Of a DNA stretch of 64,000 nucleotides, positions 32,489-40,138 are shown piece by piece. Numbering within the stretch: the stretch's first letter is position 1; each line of letters starts with the position of its first letter. A program made the translations under genes and the position numbers. The stretch spans positions 62,001 through 126,000 of the forward strand of contig NZ_JAHFUW010000003.1 in NCBI RefSeq assembly GCF_023264855.1, in the 5' to 3' direction. The stretch is from Herbiconiux sp. (GTDB lineage Bacteria > Actinomycetota > Actinomycetes > Actinomycetales > Microbacteriaceae). The notes under the pieces were generated by a model. The model made no database searches and was not told the DNA's origin. It worked only from the letters and a program-made list of their open reading frames with translations.

Positions 32489-34230
32489 GCGACCTCGTGC
32501 TCGAACTCGACCACCTCTCGATCGCCGCACCGGCTCCTCTCGCCGCTCCAGGCGCGGGGCCGCGCACGATCGTGCACGACGTGACCCTGCAGGTGAGCGC
32601 CGGCGAGTCGGTGGGCCTCGTGGGGGAGTCCGGATCGGGCAAGACCCTGTCGGTGCGCTCGGTGGCGGGCCTGCTGCCCGCCGGGTTCACCACGACCGGG
32701 GCCATCCGGGTCGAAGGTCATGACCTCGCGCAGCTGCCCAAGGCGGAACTGCGGCGGCTGCGCGCCACCCGCATCGGCATGGTGTTCCAGACACCCCGGG
32801 CGCACCTGAACCCGCTGCGCACCATCGGCGACTTCATGACCGAAGCGCTGATCGCGGTGGCCAAGGAGAGACCGGATGCGGCGCGCCGGCGGGCGGTCGA
32901 CCTGCTCGCCGAGGTGGGCATCCCCGACCCCGAGCGGCGGATGCGCCAACGGCCCGCCGAACTCTCGGGCGGGCTGCTGCAGCGCGTGATGATCGCCGCC
33001 ACCCTGGCGATGGATCCGCCCATCCTGCTCGCCGACGAGATCACGACCGCCCTCGACGTGACCACCCAAGAGGAGGTGATGGCGGTGATCGCCGACCTGC
33101 GCAAGCACCGCGACCTCACCCTGCTGTTCATCACGCACGACCTCGCGCTCGCCGGCGCCGTCTGCGACCGAGTGGCGGTGATGCAGCACGGCCGGGTGGT
33201 CGAGACGCTGAACGCGGCGACCATGCGCCAGGATGCCACCGACCCGTACACGAAGCGGCTGCTGTCGGCGTCGCTGCCGGGCGAGGTCTCGGCCGAGCGG
33301 CCGACGGATGCCGCCGATCCGGTGCTCGTTGTGCAGAGTCTGCGCAAGGTGTTCTCGGTGCTTTCGCCGAAGGGCCGCCGTGAGGAGTTCGTGGCCGTCG
33401 ACGACGTGGGTTTCCGCCTGGAGCCGGGCGGATCGCTCGGCATCGTGGGCGAGTCGGGTTCCGGCAAATCGACGACGGCACGCGTCATCTGCGGTCTCGA
33501 AGCGGCCGACGCGGGAACGGTGCTCGTCAAGGGCGAGGACTGGACCAAGGCGGCGCGGGGCACGAAGGCCCGGCGTCATCGTGCCCGGATCGCGCAGATG
33601 GTGTTCCAAGACCCGTATCAGTCGCTGGATCGCCGCCAGACGGTGCGCGAGTGCCTTTCGGAGGCGGTGGCCGTGCATCGGCCCCGCGCGAGCCGGGTCG
33701 AGCTGACCGCCCGGGTCGACGAGCTGCTCACGGCCGTCACCCTCGACCTCGACCTCGCCGGGCAGCGGCCCCGTTCGCTCTCGGGCGGCCAGCGCCAGCG
33801 CGTGGCGATCGCCCGGGCGCTCGCGGCCGATCCCGAGATCCTCGTGCTCGACGAGGCCGTGTCGGCGCTCGACGTGACGACGCAGGTCGAGATCCTCACC
33901 CTGCTCGACCGCATCCGGCGCGAGACCGGCGTCGCTCTGCTGATGATCTCGCACGACCTCACCACAGTGCGGCGGGTGTGCGACCAGGTCGTGGTGATGA
34001 AGTCCGGCAGGGTGATCGAGCAGGGGCCCATCGCCGACGTGCTCGACGACCCGCGCGCCGACTACACACGCACCCTGCTCGACTCCATCCCGCGGGAGGG
34101 ATGGGTGCCCAGACGCCGCATCCCGACCCGCACCGCGTCGCTCCCGGCCGTGGCCACGCGGGCGACCCGCATCATCCCCGCCGAATCCGTTGCCCCCGAA
34201 TCCATTCCCCGTCGAGGAGAGAAGACATGA
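32485..34230 (+). CDS. Fused DppD-DppF type ABC ATPase (two nucleotide-binding domains)
   Basis: 581 residues with two complete ATPase domains energising the importer. Domain 1: Walker A GESGSGKT (47-54), Q-loop FQTPRAHLNP, signature LSGGLLQRV, Walker B LLADEITTALD. Domain 2: Walker A GESGSGKST (322-330), Q-loop FQDPYQSLD, signature LSGGQRQRV, Walker B LVLDEAVSALD. The Pro usually following Walker B Glu in domain 1 is Ile. Fusion of the two ATPases is common in actinobacterial Dpp-like systems. The tail after about residue 540 is low complexity. Overlaps both neighbours by 4 bp. Confidence 0.93.
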   Translation: MSDLVLELDHLSIAAPAPLAAPGAGPRTIVHDVTLQVSAGESVGLVGESGSGKTLSVRSVAGLLPAGFTTTGAIRVEGHDLAQLPKAELRRLRATRIGMVFQTPRAHLNPLRTIGDFMTEALIAVAKERPDAARRRAVDLLAEVGIPDPERRMRQRPAELSGGLLQRVMIAATLAMDPPILLADEITTALDVTTQEEVMAVIADLRKHRDLTLLFITHDLALAGAVCDRVAVMQHGRVVETLNAATMRQDATDPYTKRLLSASLPGEVSAERPTDAADPVLVVQSLRKVFSVLSPKGRREEFVAVDDVGFRLEPGGSLGIVGESGSGKSTTARVICGLEAADAGTVLVKGEDWTKAARGTKARRHRARIAQMVFQDPYQSLDRRQTVRECLSEAVAVHRPRASRVELTARVDELLTAVTLDLDLAGQRPRSLSGGQRQRVAIARALAADPEILVLDEAVSALDVTTQVEILTLLDRIRRETGVALLMISHDLTTVRRVCDQVVVMKSGRVIEQGPIADVLDDPRADYTRTLLDSIPREGWVPRRRIPTRTASLPAVATRATRIIPAESVAPESIPRRGEKT

Positions 34231-35657
34231 CCGATCGTTCCCTGTGGAAGCTGAGCGTGCGCGAGCTCGCCGAAGCCATCCGCTCCCGTTCCACGACGGC
34301 GCGAGCCGTGGTCGATGCCCACCTGGCCCGCATCGAGGAGGTCAACCCCGTCGTGAACGCGCTCACCGTCGTGTTCGCCGACCGCGCCCGTTCCCACGCC
34401 GACGAGGTCGACCGCCGGCTCGACGAGGGAGAGGAGGTGGGCCCGCTCGCGGGCGTGCCGTTCACCGTGAAGGAGAACATCGACCTCACCTGGTCGGCCA
34501 CGACGAGCGGATGGCCGTTCCTGGCCGAGGCCGTGCCCGCGCAGGACGCCACGCTGGTGCGGCGCCTGCTCGAGGCCGGCGCCATCCCGGTGGGGCGCGG
34601 CAACATGCCCGACTGGGGGCTGCGTTGGGACACCGACAACGACCTGTTCGGCCGCACGATCAACCCGTGGGACCCGAGCCGGGTGCCCGGTGGATCCAGC
34701 GGCGGGGATGCCGTCGCGGTCGCGACGGGCATGACCCCGCTCGGGCTCGGCAACGACTACGGCGGATCGCTGCGACTGCCGGCCTATGCCGCCGGTGTGT
34801 GCGCTCTGCGGCCTTCGGCCGGGCGCATCCCGGCTCCCATGGTCGAGGTCACCGAGCCGGTGGCGCTGTCGTTGCAGTTCTTCGCGGTGAACGGGCCGAT
34901 CGCGCGCCGCGTCGACGACCTCGACACCGCCTTCGGTCTCATGCACGGTGCCGACGGATCCGACCCGACCGCGGTGACCATCCCTCATCCGTCCTCGTAT
35001 GACGGGCCGAAGCGCGTGGCCGTGGTGCGCGATCCGCTCGGCTGGGGCGTCGACCCCCAGGTCGCGGCCGCCGTCGACCGGGCCGCTGCGGCGCTGGCCT
35101 CCGCCGGCTGGGAGATCGTCGAGGCCGAGCCGCCGATGATCGAGGAGGCCGCCACCCTGTGGCGCCAGATCTCGACCACCGAGATGGTGGGCGCGTTCCT
35201 GCCGGGGGCTCTGCCGATGCCGCTGTCGGAGGGGTCGACGCAGTACTTCCTCGACAACGCGAAGGAGACGACCGTGCTCGAGTCGGGTCAGGAGTACGGC
35301 GGCGCCTGGGCGCGCCGAGCGCTCGTGGCGGGCGCGTGGGAGAAGTTCCAGGCGCAGTACCCCATCGTGCTCGGCCCGGTGTCGGCGCGACGGATGCCCG
35401 AGATCGGCTTCGACCTGTCGGGCCCGGCGGCCACGACCGAGCTGTGGAAGGCGCACCGGCTGCTCGTGACGGTGAACTTCCTGGGCCTGCCCTCGGTGGC
35501 GCTGCCCACCGGGCTCGACGACGACGGGCTGCCGACCGGCGTGCAGCTGATCGGGCCGCGCAACGGCGAGCACGTGGCGCTCGCCGCGGCGCGCGCGGTG
35601 GAGGCGGCGCTCGGCACGCTCACACCCGTGGATGCGCGTCAGGCGGTCGTCGCGTGA
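34227..35657 (+). CDS. Amidase (amidase-signature family)
   Basis: 476-residue amide hydrolase. The Ser-Ser-Lys triad can be placed: Lys82 (FTVKENID), cis-Ser157 (GGSSGG) and nucleophile Ser181 (YGGSLRLPA); the spacing of 75 and 24 equals that of fatty acid amide hydrolase. ATG 34227 overlaps the ATPase stop. Being in a transporter operon, it probably hydrolyses the imported amide in the cytosol. The substrate is unknown. A DUF3237 gene overlaps its end. Confidence 0.92.
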   Translation: MTDRSLWKLSVRELAEAIRSRSTTARAVVDAHLARIEEVNPVVNALTVVFADRARSHADEVDRRLDEGEEVGPLAGVPFTVKENIDLTWSATTSGWPFLAEAVPAQDATLVRRLLEAGAIPVGRGNMPDWGLRWDTDNDLFGRTINPWDPSRVPGGSSGGDAVAVATGMTPLGLGNDYGGSLRLPAYAAGVCALRPSAGRIPAPMVEVTEPVALSLQFFAVNGPIARRVDDLDTAFGLMHGADGSDPTAVTIPHPSSYDGPKRVAVVRDPLGWGVDPQVAAAVDRAAAALASAGWEIVEAEPPMIEEAATLWRQISTTEMVGAFLPGALPMPLSEGSTQYFLDNAKETTVLESGQEYGGAWARRALVAGAWEKFQAQYPIVLGPVSARRMPEIGFDLSGPAATTELWKAHRLLVTVNFLGLPSVALPTGLDDDGLPTGVQLIGPRNGEHVALAAARAVEAALGTLTPVDARQAVVA

Positions 35658-36160
35658 GCGGGGCCGGTGGCGTCGGTGGGACCGATGAGCAGGGTGTCAC
35701 GCCCGTCTTCGAACCCTCGCTCGAGTTCGTGTTCGAGCTCCGCGTCGCGGTGAGCGAGCCGATCCGTGTCGGGCGCACCGCATCCGAAGACCTGAACGTG
35801 ACGCCGATCGTGGGCGGCACGGTCACCGGCCCGCGGCTCACCGGTGAGGTTCTGCCGGTGGGCGCGGACTGGTGGGTCACGCGGGGCGCGACCACGCAGC
35901 TCGACGCCCGCTACCTCATCCGTGCCGCCGACGGTGCCGCGATCGACGTGGTGAACCGCGGATACTGGCACGCGGATGCCGCGGTCGAGCAGCGCCTGTA
36001 CGGCGGCGAGGCGGTGCCCGAGTCCGACCTCTACTACCGCACGGCCTTCGTGTTCCAGACCGGCGCCGAGCAGCACCGCTGGCTCACCGAGGCGCAGTTC
36101 GTGGGTTACGCCCGCCCCGAGCCCGGCACCGTGGCCATCCGCGTCTTCCGCCTGGCCTGA
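35654..36160 (+). CDS. DUF3237 protein (copy 2)
   Basis: 168 residues, roughly half identical by eye to the DUF3237 protein at 26082: shared blocks GGTVTGPRLTGEVL, LDARYLIRAADGAAIDVVNR, YYRTAFVFQTG and QHRWLTEAQFVGYAR. GTG 35654 overlaps the amidase stop. Function unestablished. It is the last gene of the ABC/amidase operon and ends near a hairpin shared with the convergent esterase gene. Confidence 0.85.
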   Translation: MSGAGGVGGTDEQGVTPVFEPSLEFVFELRVAVSEPIRVGRTASEDLNVTPIVGGTVTGPRLTGEVLPVGADWWVTRGATTQLDARYLIRAADGAAIDVVNRGYWHADAAVEQRLYGGEAVPESDLYYRTAFVFQTGAEQHRWLTEAQFVGYARPEPGTVAIRVFRLA

Positions 36161-36174
36161 GTCCTCCGTCCGCC

Positions 36175-36191
36175 CTGACGGGAATCGTCAG
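36175..36191. terminator. Hairpin between convergent DUF3237 and esterase genes
   Basis: CTGACG-GGAAT-CGTCAG forms a perfect 6-bp stem with a 5-nt loop, 14 bp after the DUF3237 stop and overlapping the esterase stop codon (36188-36190). No T-run. It may act on both transcripts. Confidence 0.45.
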
Positions 36192-37132
36192 CCGAGGCCG
36201 AGGTGGCGGTGCACGAAGGAGCGGGTCTCGAGCGTGACGGCCAGCTCCTCCGGTGCGTTCCCGAACCCCGCGTGCGGACGGCCGTCGAAGATGTGCAGAT
36301 CGGCATCCACCCCCGCTTCCCGGAGGCGCCGGTGCATGCGCACGGTGTTGGAGAGGAAGAGGTCGCGGGTGCCGCCGGTGAGCAGCGTGGGCGGGAAGCC
36401 GGTCAGATCACCGAACAGCGGCGAGAGGTAGGGCTCGTCGAGGGCGTGGCCGCCCGCGTAGAGCAGGTTCGCCTCGCGCAGGCTCTGCAGGCCCACGCTG
36501 ACATCGGCGAGGGTGGTGAAGCTGTCGCCCGACTCGGTGAGGTCGACCTCGGGGGTGTTGAGCACGAGGGCCGCGGGCATCGGCAGCCCCTCGTCTTTCG
36601 CGCGCAGCAGCAGGGCGGCGGCGAGGTTGCCTCCGGCGGAACCGCCCCCGACGACGATCGCGTCGGGCGACTTCACGGCCAGCAGAGCGCGGTAGACGGT
36701 CGCCACGTCGTCGAGTGCGGCCGGGAACGGATGCAGCGGCGGCATCCGGTAGTCGGGCGCCCAGTTGACCACGCCGTTGCCCGCCGCACCGATCTCGGTC
36801 ATCACGCGGGTGAGGTCGCCGGCACCCATGATGAGGCCGCCGCCGTGGATGTTCAGGAACACCGGGGCGTCATCGCCGGTGGGGGCTCCCGGCGGGGTGA
36901 CGACGTAGGTCGGAACCCCGTCGGCGTCGATCAGGGCGGATTCGGCGAGGGAGGGCATACCGGCGAGCATGCCCGTGACCATGGTGTCGACCTGCCCGAT
37001 GAACTCCTGCCAGGCGGCCGAGTCGTCCAGCGGCGGGTAGGGGGTTCGGGTGATCGGAACCTCGAGGCCGGCGCGGGCCTCGGGGCTGAGCCAGCTCGGG
37101 GCGGCCGGCGGGTTGACGGTCGAATCGGTCAT
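36188..37132 (-). CDS. Alpha/beta hydrolase, HSL family esterase
   Basis: 314-residue esterase. HGGG oxyanion motif (96-99), nucleophile Ser165 (GGGSAGGN), Asp257 (GGTRDLF) and His287 (GRPHAGF) give a complete triad. ATG 37132 is supported by GAAGGAG upstream. It is divergent from a TetR gene and near an EthA-like Baeyer-Villiger monooxygenase, whose ester products would be natural substrates; that link is inference. Confidence 0.88.
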   Translation of the reverse strand: MTDSTVNPPAAPSWLSPEARAGLEVPITRTPYPPLDDSAAWQEFIGQVDTMVTGMLAGMPSLAESALIDADGVPTYVVTPPGAPTGDDAPVFLNIHGGGLIMGAGDLTRVMTEIGAAGNGVVNWAPDYRMPPLHPFPAALDDVATVYRALLAVKSPDAIVVGGGSAGGNLAAALLLRAKDEGLPMPAALVLNTPEVDLTESGDSFTTLADVSVGLQSLREANLLYAGGHALDEPYLSPLFGDLTGFPPTLLTGGTRDLFLSNTVRMHRRLREAGVDADLHIFDGRPHAGFGNAPEELAVTLETRSFVHRHLGLG

Positions 37133-37152
37133 CGCATCTCCTTCGATGGAAC

Positions 37153-37169
37153 GTATCGATATTGAATAC
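37153..37169. promoter_or_regulatory. Candidate TetR operator between esterase and tetR
   Basis: Inverted repeat GTAT-N9-ATAC in the 82-bp divergent interval. Similar GTAT/ATAC arms recur before the TetR gene at 38742 (38707-38718, 4-bp spacer), so the two regulators may bind related sites. Confidence 0.4.
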
Positions 37170-37214
37170 TCTCCGTCTCCTAAATGCAAGAGGCGGCTCG
37201 GCTACGCTCGGGAT

Positions 37215-37808
37215 GTGAGCGTCGAAGCCGGTGACCGACCGCGGGGGAGGCCCCGCGACGAGTCGCTGCGTGCGCGGGTTCTCGCGGTCGTGGCGGATCA
37301 GCTGGCGTCGACCGGCTTCGCCGCGATGACCATGGACGGCGTGATCGCCGAGTCGGGTGCGGCCAAAAGGACTCTGTACCGGTGGTGGCCGTCGAAGGCG
37401 TCGCTGGTCGCCGACGCGCTGCTGCAGGGATTCATCGAGGTGCCGGCCAACGTGCTGCCCGAGTCGCCCGACGTCTGGGCTGATCTCGACCTCTGGCTGC
37501 AGCGCTGCGCCCGTGCGATGCGCGGCCCGTACGGAGAGGTGCTTCGGGCGGCGACCGCCATCAGCGCCACCGAGCCGGCCATCGCCGTCGCGCTGGAGCA
37601 GGCCTTCGCCCGGCCGGCCCACGAGAACCTCGTGGCCCGGCTGGAGCGCGGCGTCGCCGACGGCCAGCTGCGCGCGGATGCCGACGTCGAGTCCGTCGTG
37701 CACCTCCTCCTGGCGGCGATCACCTACGTCGGCATCTCCCGCGCCGATCCGGACCGTTTCACCGCGACCCTCGCCGTGCTGAGGGACGGCATCAGCGCCC
37801 GGGTGTGA
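37215..37808 (+). CDS. TetR-family regulator
   Basis: 197 residues, TetR helix-turn-helix at about 14-60 (DGVIAESGAAKRTLYRWWPSKASLV), with a TetR_C-type domain. GTG 37215 is chosen; TACGCT (37203-37208) lies 6 bp before it and no ribosome site is seen, suggesting a leaderless transcript. It shares the RWWxSK recognition-helix end with the TetR at 38742. It probably controls the divergent esterase. Its stop is 1 bp from the end of the convergent SDR gene. Confidence 0.86.
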   Translation: MSVEAGDRPRGRPRDESLRARVLAVVADQLASTGFAAMTMDGVIAESGAAKRTLYRWWPSKASLVADALLQGFIEVPANVLPESPDVWADLDLWLQRCARAMRGPYGEVLRAATAISATEPAIAVALEQAFARPAHENLVARLERGVADGQLRADADVESVVHLLLAAITYVGISRADPDRFTATLAVLRDGISARV

Positions 37809-37809
37809 G

Positions 37810-38646
37810 TCACTCCTGCAGGGCGCCGGAGAGCACGGCTGCGACGACGCCGCCATCGACGAGCAGATCGGTCCCGGTGATGAACGACGAGTCGGGGCCG
37901 AGCAGGAACAGGGCGGCACTCAGGATGTCGTCCGGTGAGCCCAGACGACCGGTTCCGGATGCGGCGACCATCGCGCGCATCTGGGCGCCGTTCGCGCCGG
38001 CGAGCTCCTGATCGCCCATCGGGGTGCTGATCACTCCCGGGCTGATGGAGTTGATGCGCGCGCCGCGCGCGCCCCAGCTGAGGCTCGCGCTGCGCACCCG
38101 CAGCTGATTGGAGCGCTTGGCGATGCCGTAGGCCGCGCCCGGGTCGGGGAGGGCGGCGGGAGAGAGGAAAGGCAGGCCGAGCAGGTCGTCGGAGGGCGTG
38201 TGCTGGAGCGCGACGCCGAGCTCCGCCGGCAGCTGTTCGCCCGTCATGGTGCCCGCCATGCTGGCGATCACGACACCGGCACCCCCGTCGGCTATCACCG
38301 CGGCGAATTCGTCGAGCCCATAGGCCACACCCGCGAGGTCGACCGCGAGGATGGCCTCGGCCGAGGCCTGTACCGGAGACAGCCCGGCGGTCCAGGCGAC
38401 CTTCGTCACCGGGCCGAGCGCGGCGGCATCCTGGGCCAGGGCCGCGACGGAGGCGCGCGACGAGACGTCGACCAGATGGGAGGAGGTGGCGATGCCGTCG
38501 GCCTGCAGGGCGGCGGACACGCGATCGAGTGCGGTCTGACTGAAATCGGCGAGCACGACGTGCACATTCTCACCCGTCCCCGCTGCGCGCGCGATGGCTT
38601 CACCCATTCCGCCGACTCCGACGACGACCACGATGTCGTTCGACAT
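37810..38646 (-). CDS. Short-chain dehydrogenase/reductase (atypical glycine motif)
   Basis: 278-residue SDR. The cofactor loop VGVGGMGEAIA (9-19) departs from TGxxxGxG. The catalytic Tyr-Lys is YGIAK (AAYGIAKRSNQ), and INSISPGVISTPM and LVDGG mark the C-terminal core. Asp in LADFS after beta-2 suggests NAD(H). ATG 38646 has GAAGGGAA upstream. It is divergent from the TetR at 38742. Likely oxidises or reduces an alcohol/ketone in the local Baeyer-Villiger pathway. Confidence 0.85.
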   Translation of the reverse strand: MSNDIVVVVGVGGMGEAIARAAGTGENVHVVLADFSQTALDRVSAALQADGIATSSHLVDVSSRASVAALAQDAAALGPVTKVAWTAGLSPVQASAEAILAVDLAGVAYGLDEFAAVIADGGAGVVIASMAGTMTGEQLPAELGVALQHTPSDDLLGLPFLSPAALPDPGAAYGIAKRSNQLRVRSASLSWGARGARINSISPGVISTPMGDQELAGANGAQMRAMVAASGTGRLGSPDDILSAALFLLGPDSSFITGTDLLVDGGVVAAVLSGALQE

Positions 38647-38706
38647 GTGCACTTCCCTTCTCGGTCGACCCGCCGGCGAAGACGTACGCCGATTAACGAG
38701 TCACCT

Positions 38707-38718
38707 GTATCGTAATAC
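38707..38718. promoter_or_regulatory. Candidate TetR operator between SDR and tetR
   Basis: GTAT-CGTA-ATAC inverted repeat in the 95-bp divergent interval, 23 bp before GTG 38742. A direct repeat AAGGTCC follows immediately (38723-38729 and 38732-38738) and may serve as ribosome site and/or second motif. Confidence 0.4.
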
Positions 38719-38741
38719 CATGAAGGTCCAAAAAGGTCCCC

Positions 38742-39317
38742 GTGGCTGAGCGCGGTCGCCCCCGCAGTGAGCAGGCGCGGCACGCCATCCTGCTCGCCGC
38801 CCGCGATCTGCTGGCCGAGGTGGGCTACGAGCAGCTCTCCATTCAGGGGATAGCCGCCCGGGCAGGGAGCGGACGGGCCACCGTGCAGCGCTGGTGGAGT
38901 TCCAAAGCGCTGATCGTGGCTGATCTGGTCATCGCCGGAGAACTCGACCTGCCGCGGTCGCCGGTGCCGGATTCGGGGCACCTCGCCGCCGACCTCACCG
39001 CTTGGCTCGACGGCGTTCTCGTCTCGCTCGCCGAGCCGCGCCTGCGAGCCGTGATGCTCGGCCTGGTCACGGCCGCCTCCGACGACGAGCAGGAGAGCCG
39101 ACTGCTGTACGACACGAGCACGGGTCCGTTCTTCCGGGCTCTCGTCGAGCGCCTGGAACGCGGTGCGCAGCTCGGGCAGCTCGGCGCATCCGGGGATCCC
39201 GAGGCGATCGCCGAGGCCCTGATCGGCACCGTGCTCTTCCGTGCGCTGACACCGGCCGCTCGGCCCGCGCCTGCGTCCGCCGTGGTTCGAACCCTGCTCG
39301 GAGGCGCGTCGGCCTAG
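38742..39317 (+). CDS. TetR-family regulator
   Basis: 191 residues; helix-turn-helix at about 12-58 (HAILLAARDLLAEVGYEQLS, IAARAGSGRATVQRWWSSKA). Related in its DNA-binding end to the TetR at 37215. Divergent from the first SDR and convergent with the second, whose stop it shares through a CTAG palindrome (3-bp overlap at 39315). Probably the repressor of the SDR at 37810. Confidence 0.86.
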   Translation: MAERGRPRSEQARHAILLAARDLLAEVGYEQLSIQGIAARAGSGRATVQRWWSSKALIVADLVIAGELDLPRSPVPDSGHLAADLTAWLDGVLVSLAEPRLRAVMLGLVTAASDDEQESRLLYDTSTGPFFRALVERLERGAQLGQLGASGDPEAIAEALIGTVLFRALTPAARPAPASAVVRTLLGGASA

Positions 39318-40138
39318 CCGAAGGTGCGCTTGTCCCAGGCGGCGACGACTCGGGGGTACGACTGGGGGAAGGCGCGTACGAGGCGGTCGACCGCGACGGT
39401 CTGGCCGAGGCGCAGGCGCCCCTTGCCGGCGGCGACGGCCTTGAGGATGCGGGCGGCCGCGTCTTCGGCGGTCATCCGGAACAGCTTCGTGTTGTAGACC
39501 TCGGCCTGCCGGCGCTCGACGGCCGACACGGTCGCCGACGCCGGGATCTCGGCGATGCTCGTGCGCACGCCGCCGGGATGGATCACCGTCACCTTCACGG
39601 GCGCGCCCAGCCGGATCAGCTCGGAACGCACCGCCTCGGTGAAGCCCCGCACCGCGAACTTCGACGTGACGTAGGCTGCCAGCCGCGGCTGCGCCATGAT
39701 GCCGTTCAGGCTCGAGACGTTGATCAGGTGCCCGTCGCCGGAGGCGATGAGGCGCGGCAGGAACTCCTTGGTGCCGGTGATCACCCCGCCCAGGTTCACG
39801 GCCAGAACCCGGTCGATGATCTCGTACGAGGTGTCGACCAGCGGCCGCGAGCTCGCCCCGATGCCCGCGTTGTTGTAGAGCTGGTGCACCACCCCGAAGT
39901 GCTGGGAGACGGCTTCGGCATAGGCGGCGAAGGCGGCCCGGTCGCTCACGTCCAGGGGCAGGGCGTGCACGTCGATCCGCTCCGCCCGCAGCTCGGCCTC
40001 GACCGTGGCGAGGTTCGCCGGGTTCACGTCGCTGATGGCGACCCGGGCGCCCGCCGCCCCGAGTGCGTGGGCGAGGGCGCGGCCGATGCCCGAGCCCGCC
40101 CCCGTGACGACCGCGACCTTGCCGGTGAAAGTGCTCAT
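39314..40138 (-). CDS. Short-chain dehydrogenase/reductase
   Basis: 274-residue classical SDR: TGAGSGIG (12-19), NNAGIGASS, catalytic Ser in INVSSLNGI and Tyr-Lys in YVTSK, followed by VIHPGGVRTSI. ATG 40138 overlaps the stop of the monooxygenase gene upstream (ATGA), so the two are co-translated. Similar SDRs accompany EthA/BVMO genes in actinobacteria, where they make the ketone from a secondary alcohol or process products. Confidence 0.9.
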   Translation of the reverse strand: MSTFTGKVAVVTGAGSGIGRALAHALGAAGARVAISDVNPANLATVEAELRAERIDVHALPLDVSDRAAFAAYAEAVSQHFGVVHQLYNNAGIGASSRPLVDTSYEIIDRVLAVNLGGVITGTKEFLPRLIASGDGHLINVSSLNGIMAQPRLAAYVTSKFAVRGFTEAVRSELIRLGAPVKVTVIHPGGVRTSIAEIPASATVSAVERRQAEVYNTKLFRMTAEDAAARILKAVAAGKGRLRLGQTVAVDRLVRAFPQSYPRVVAAWDKRTFG

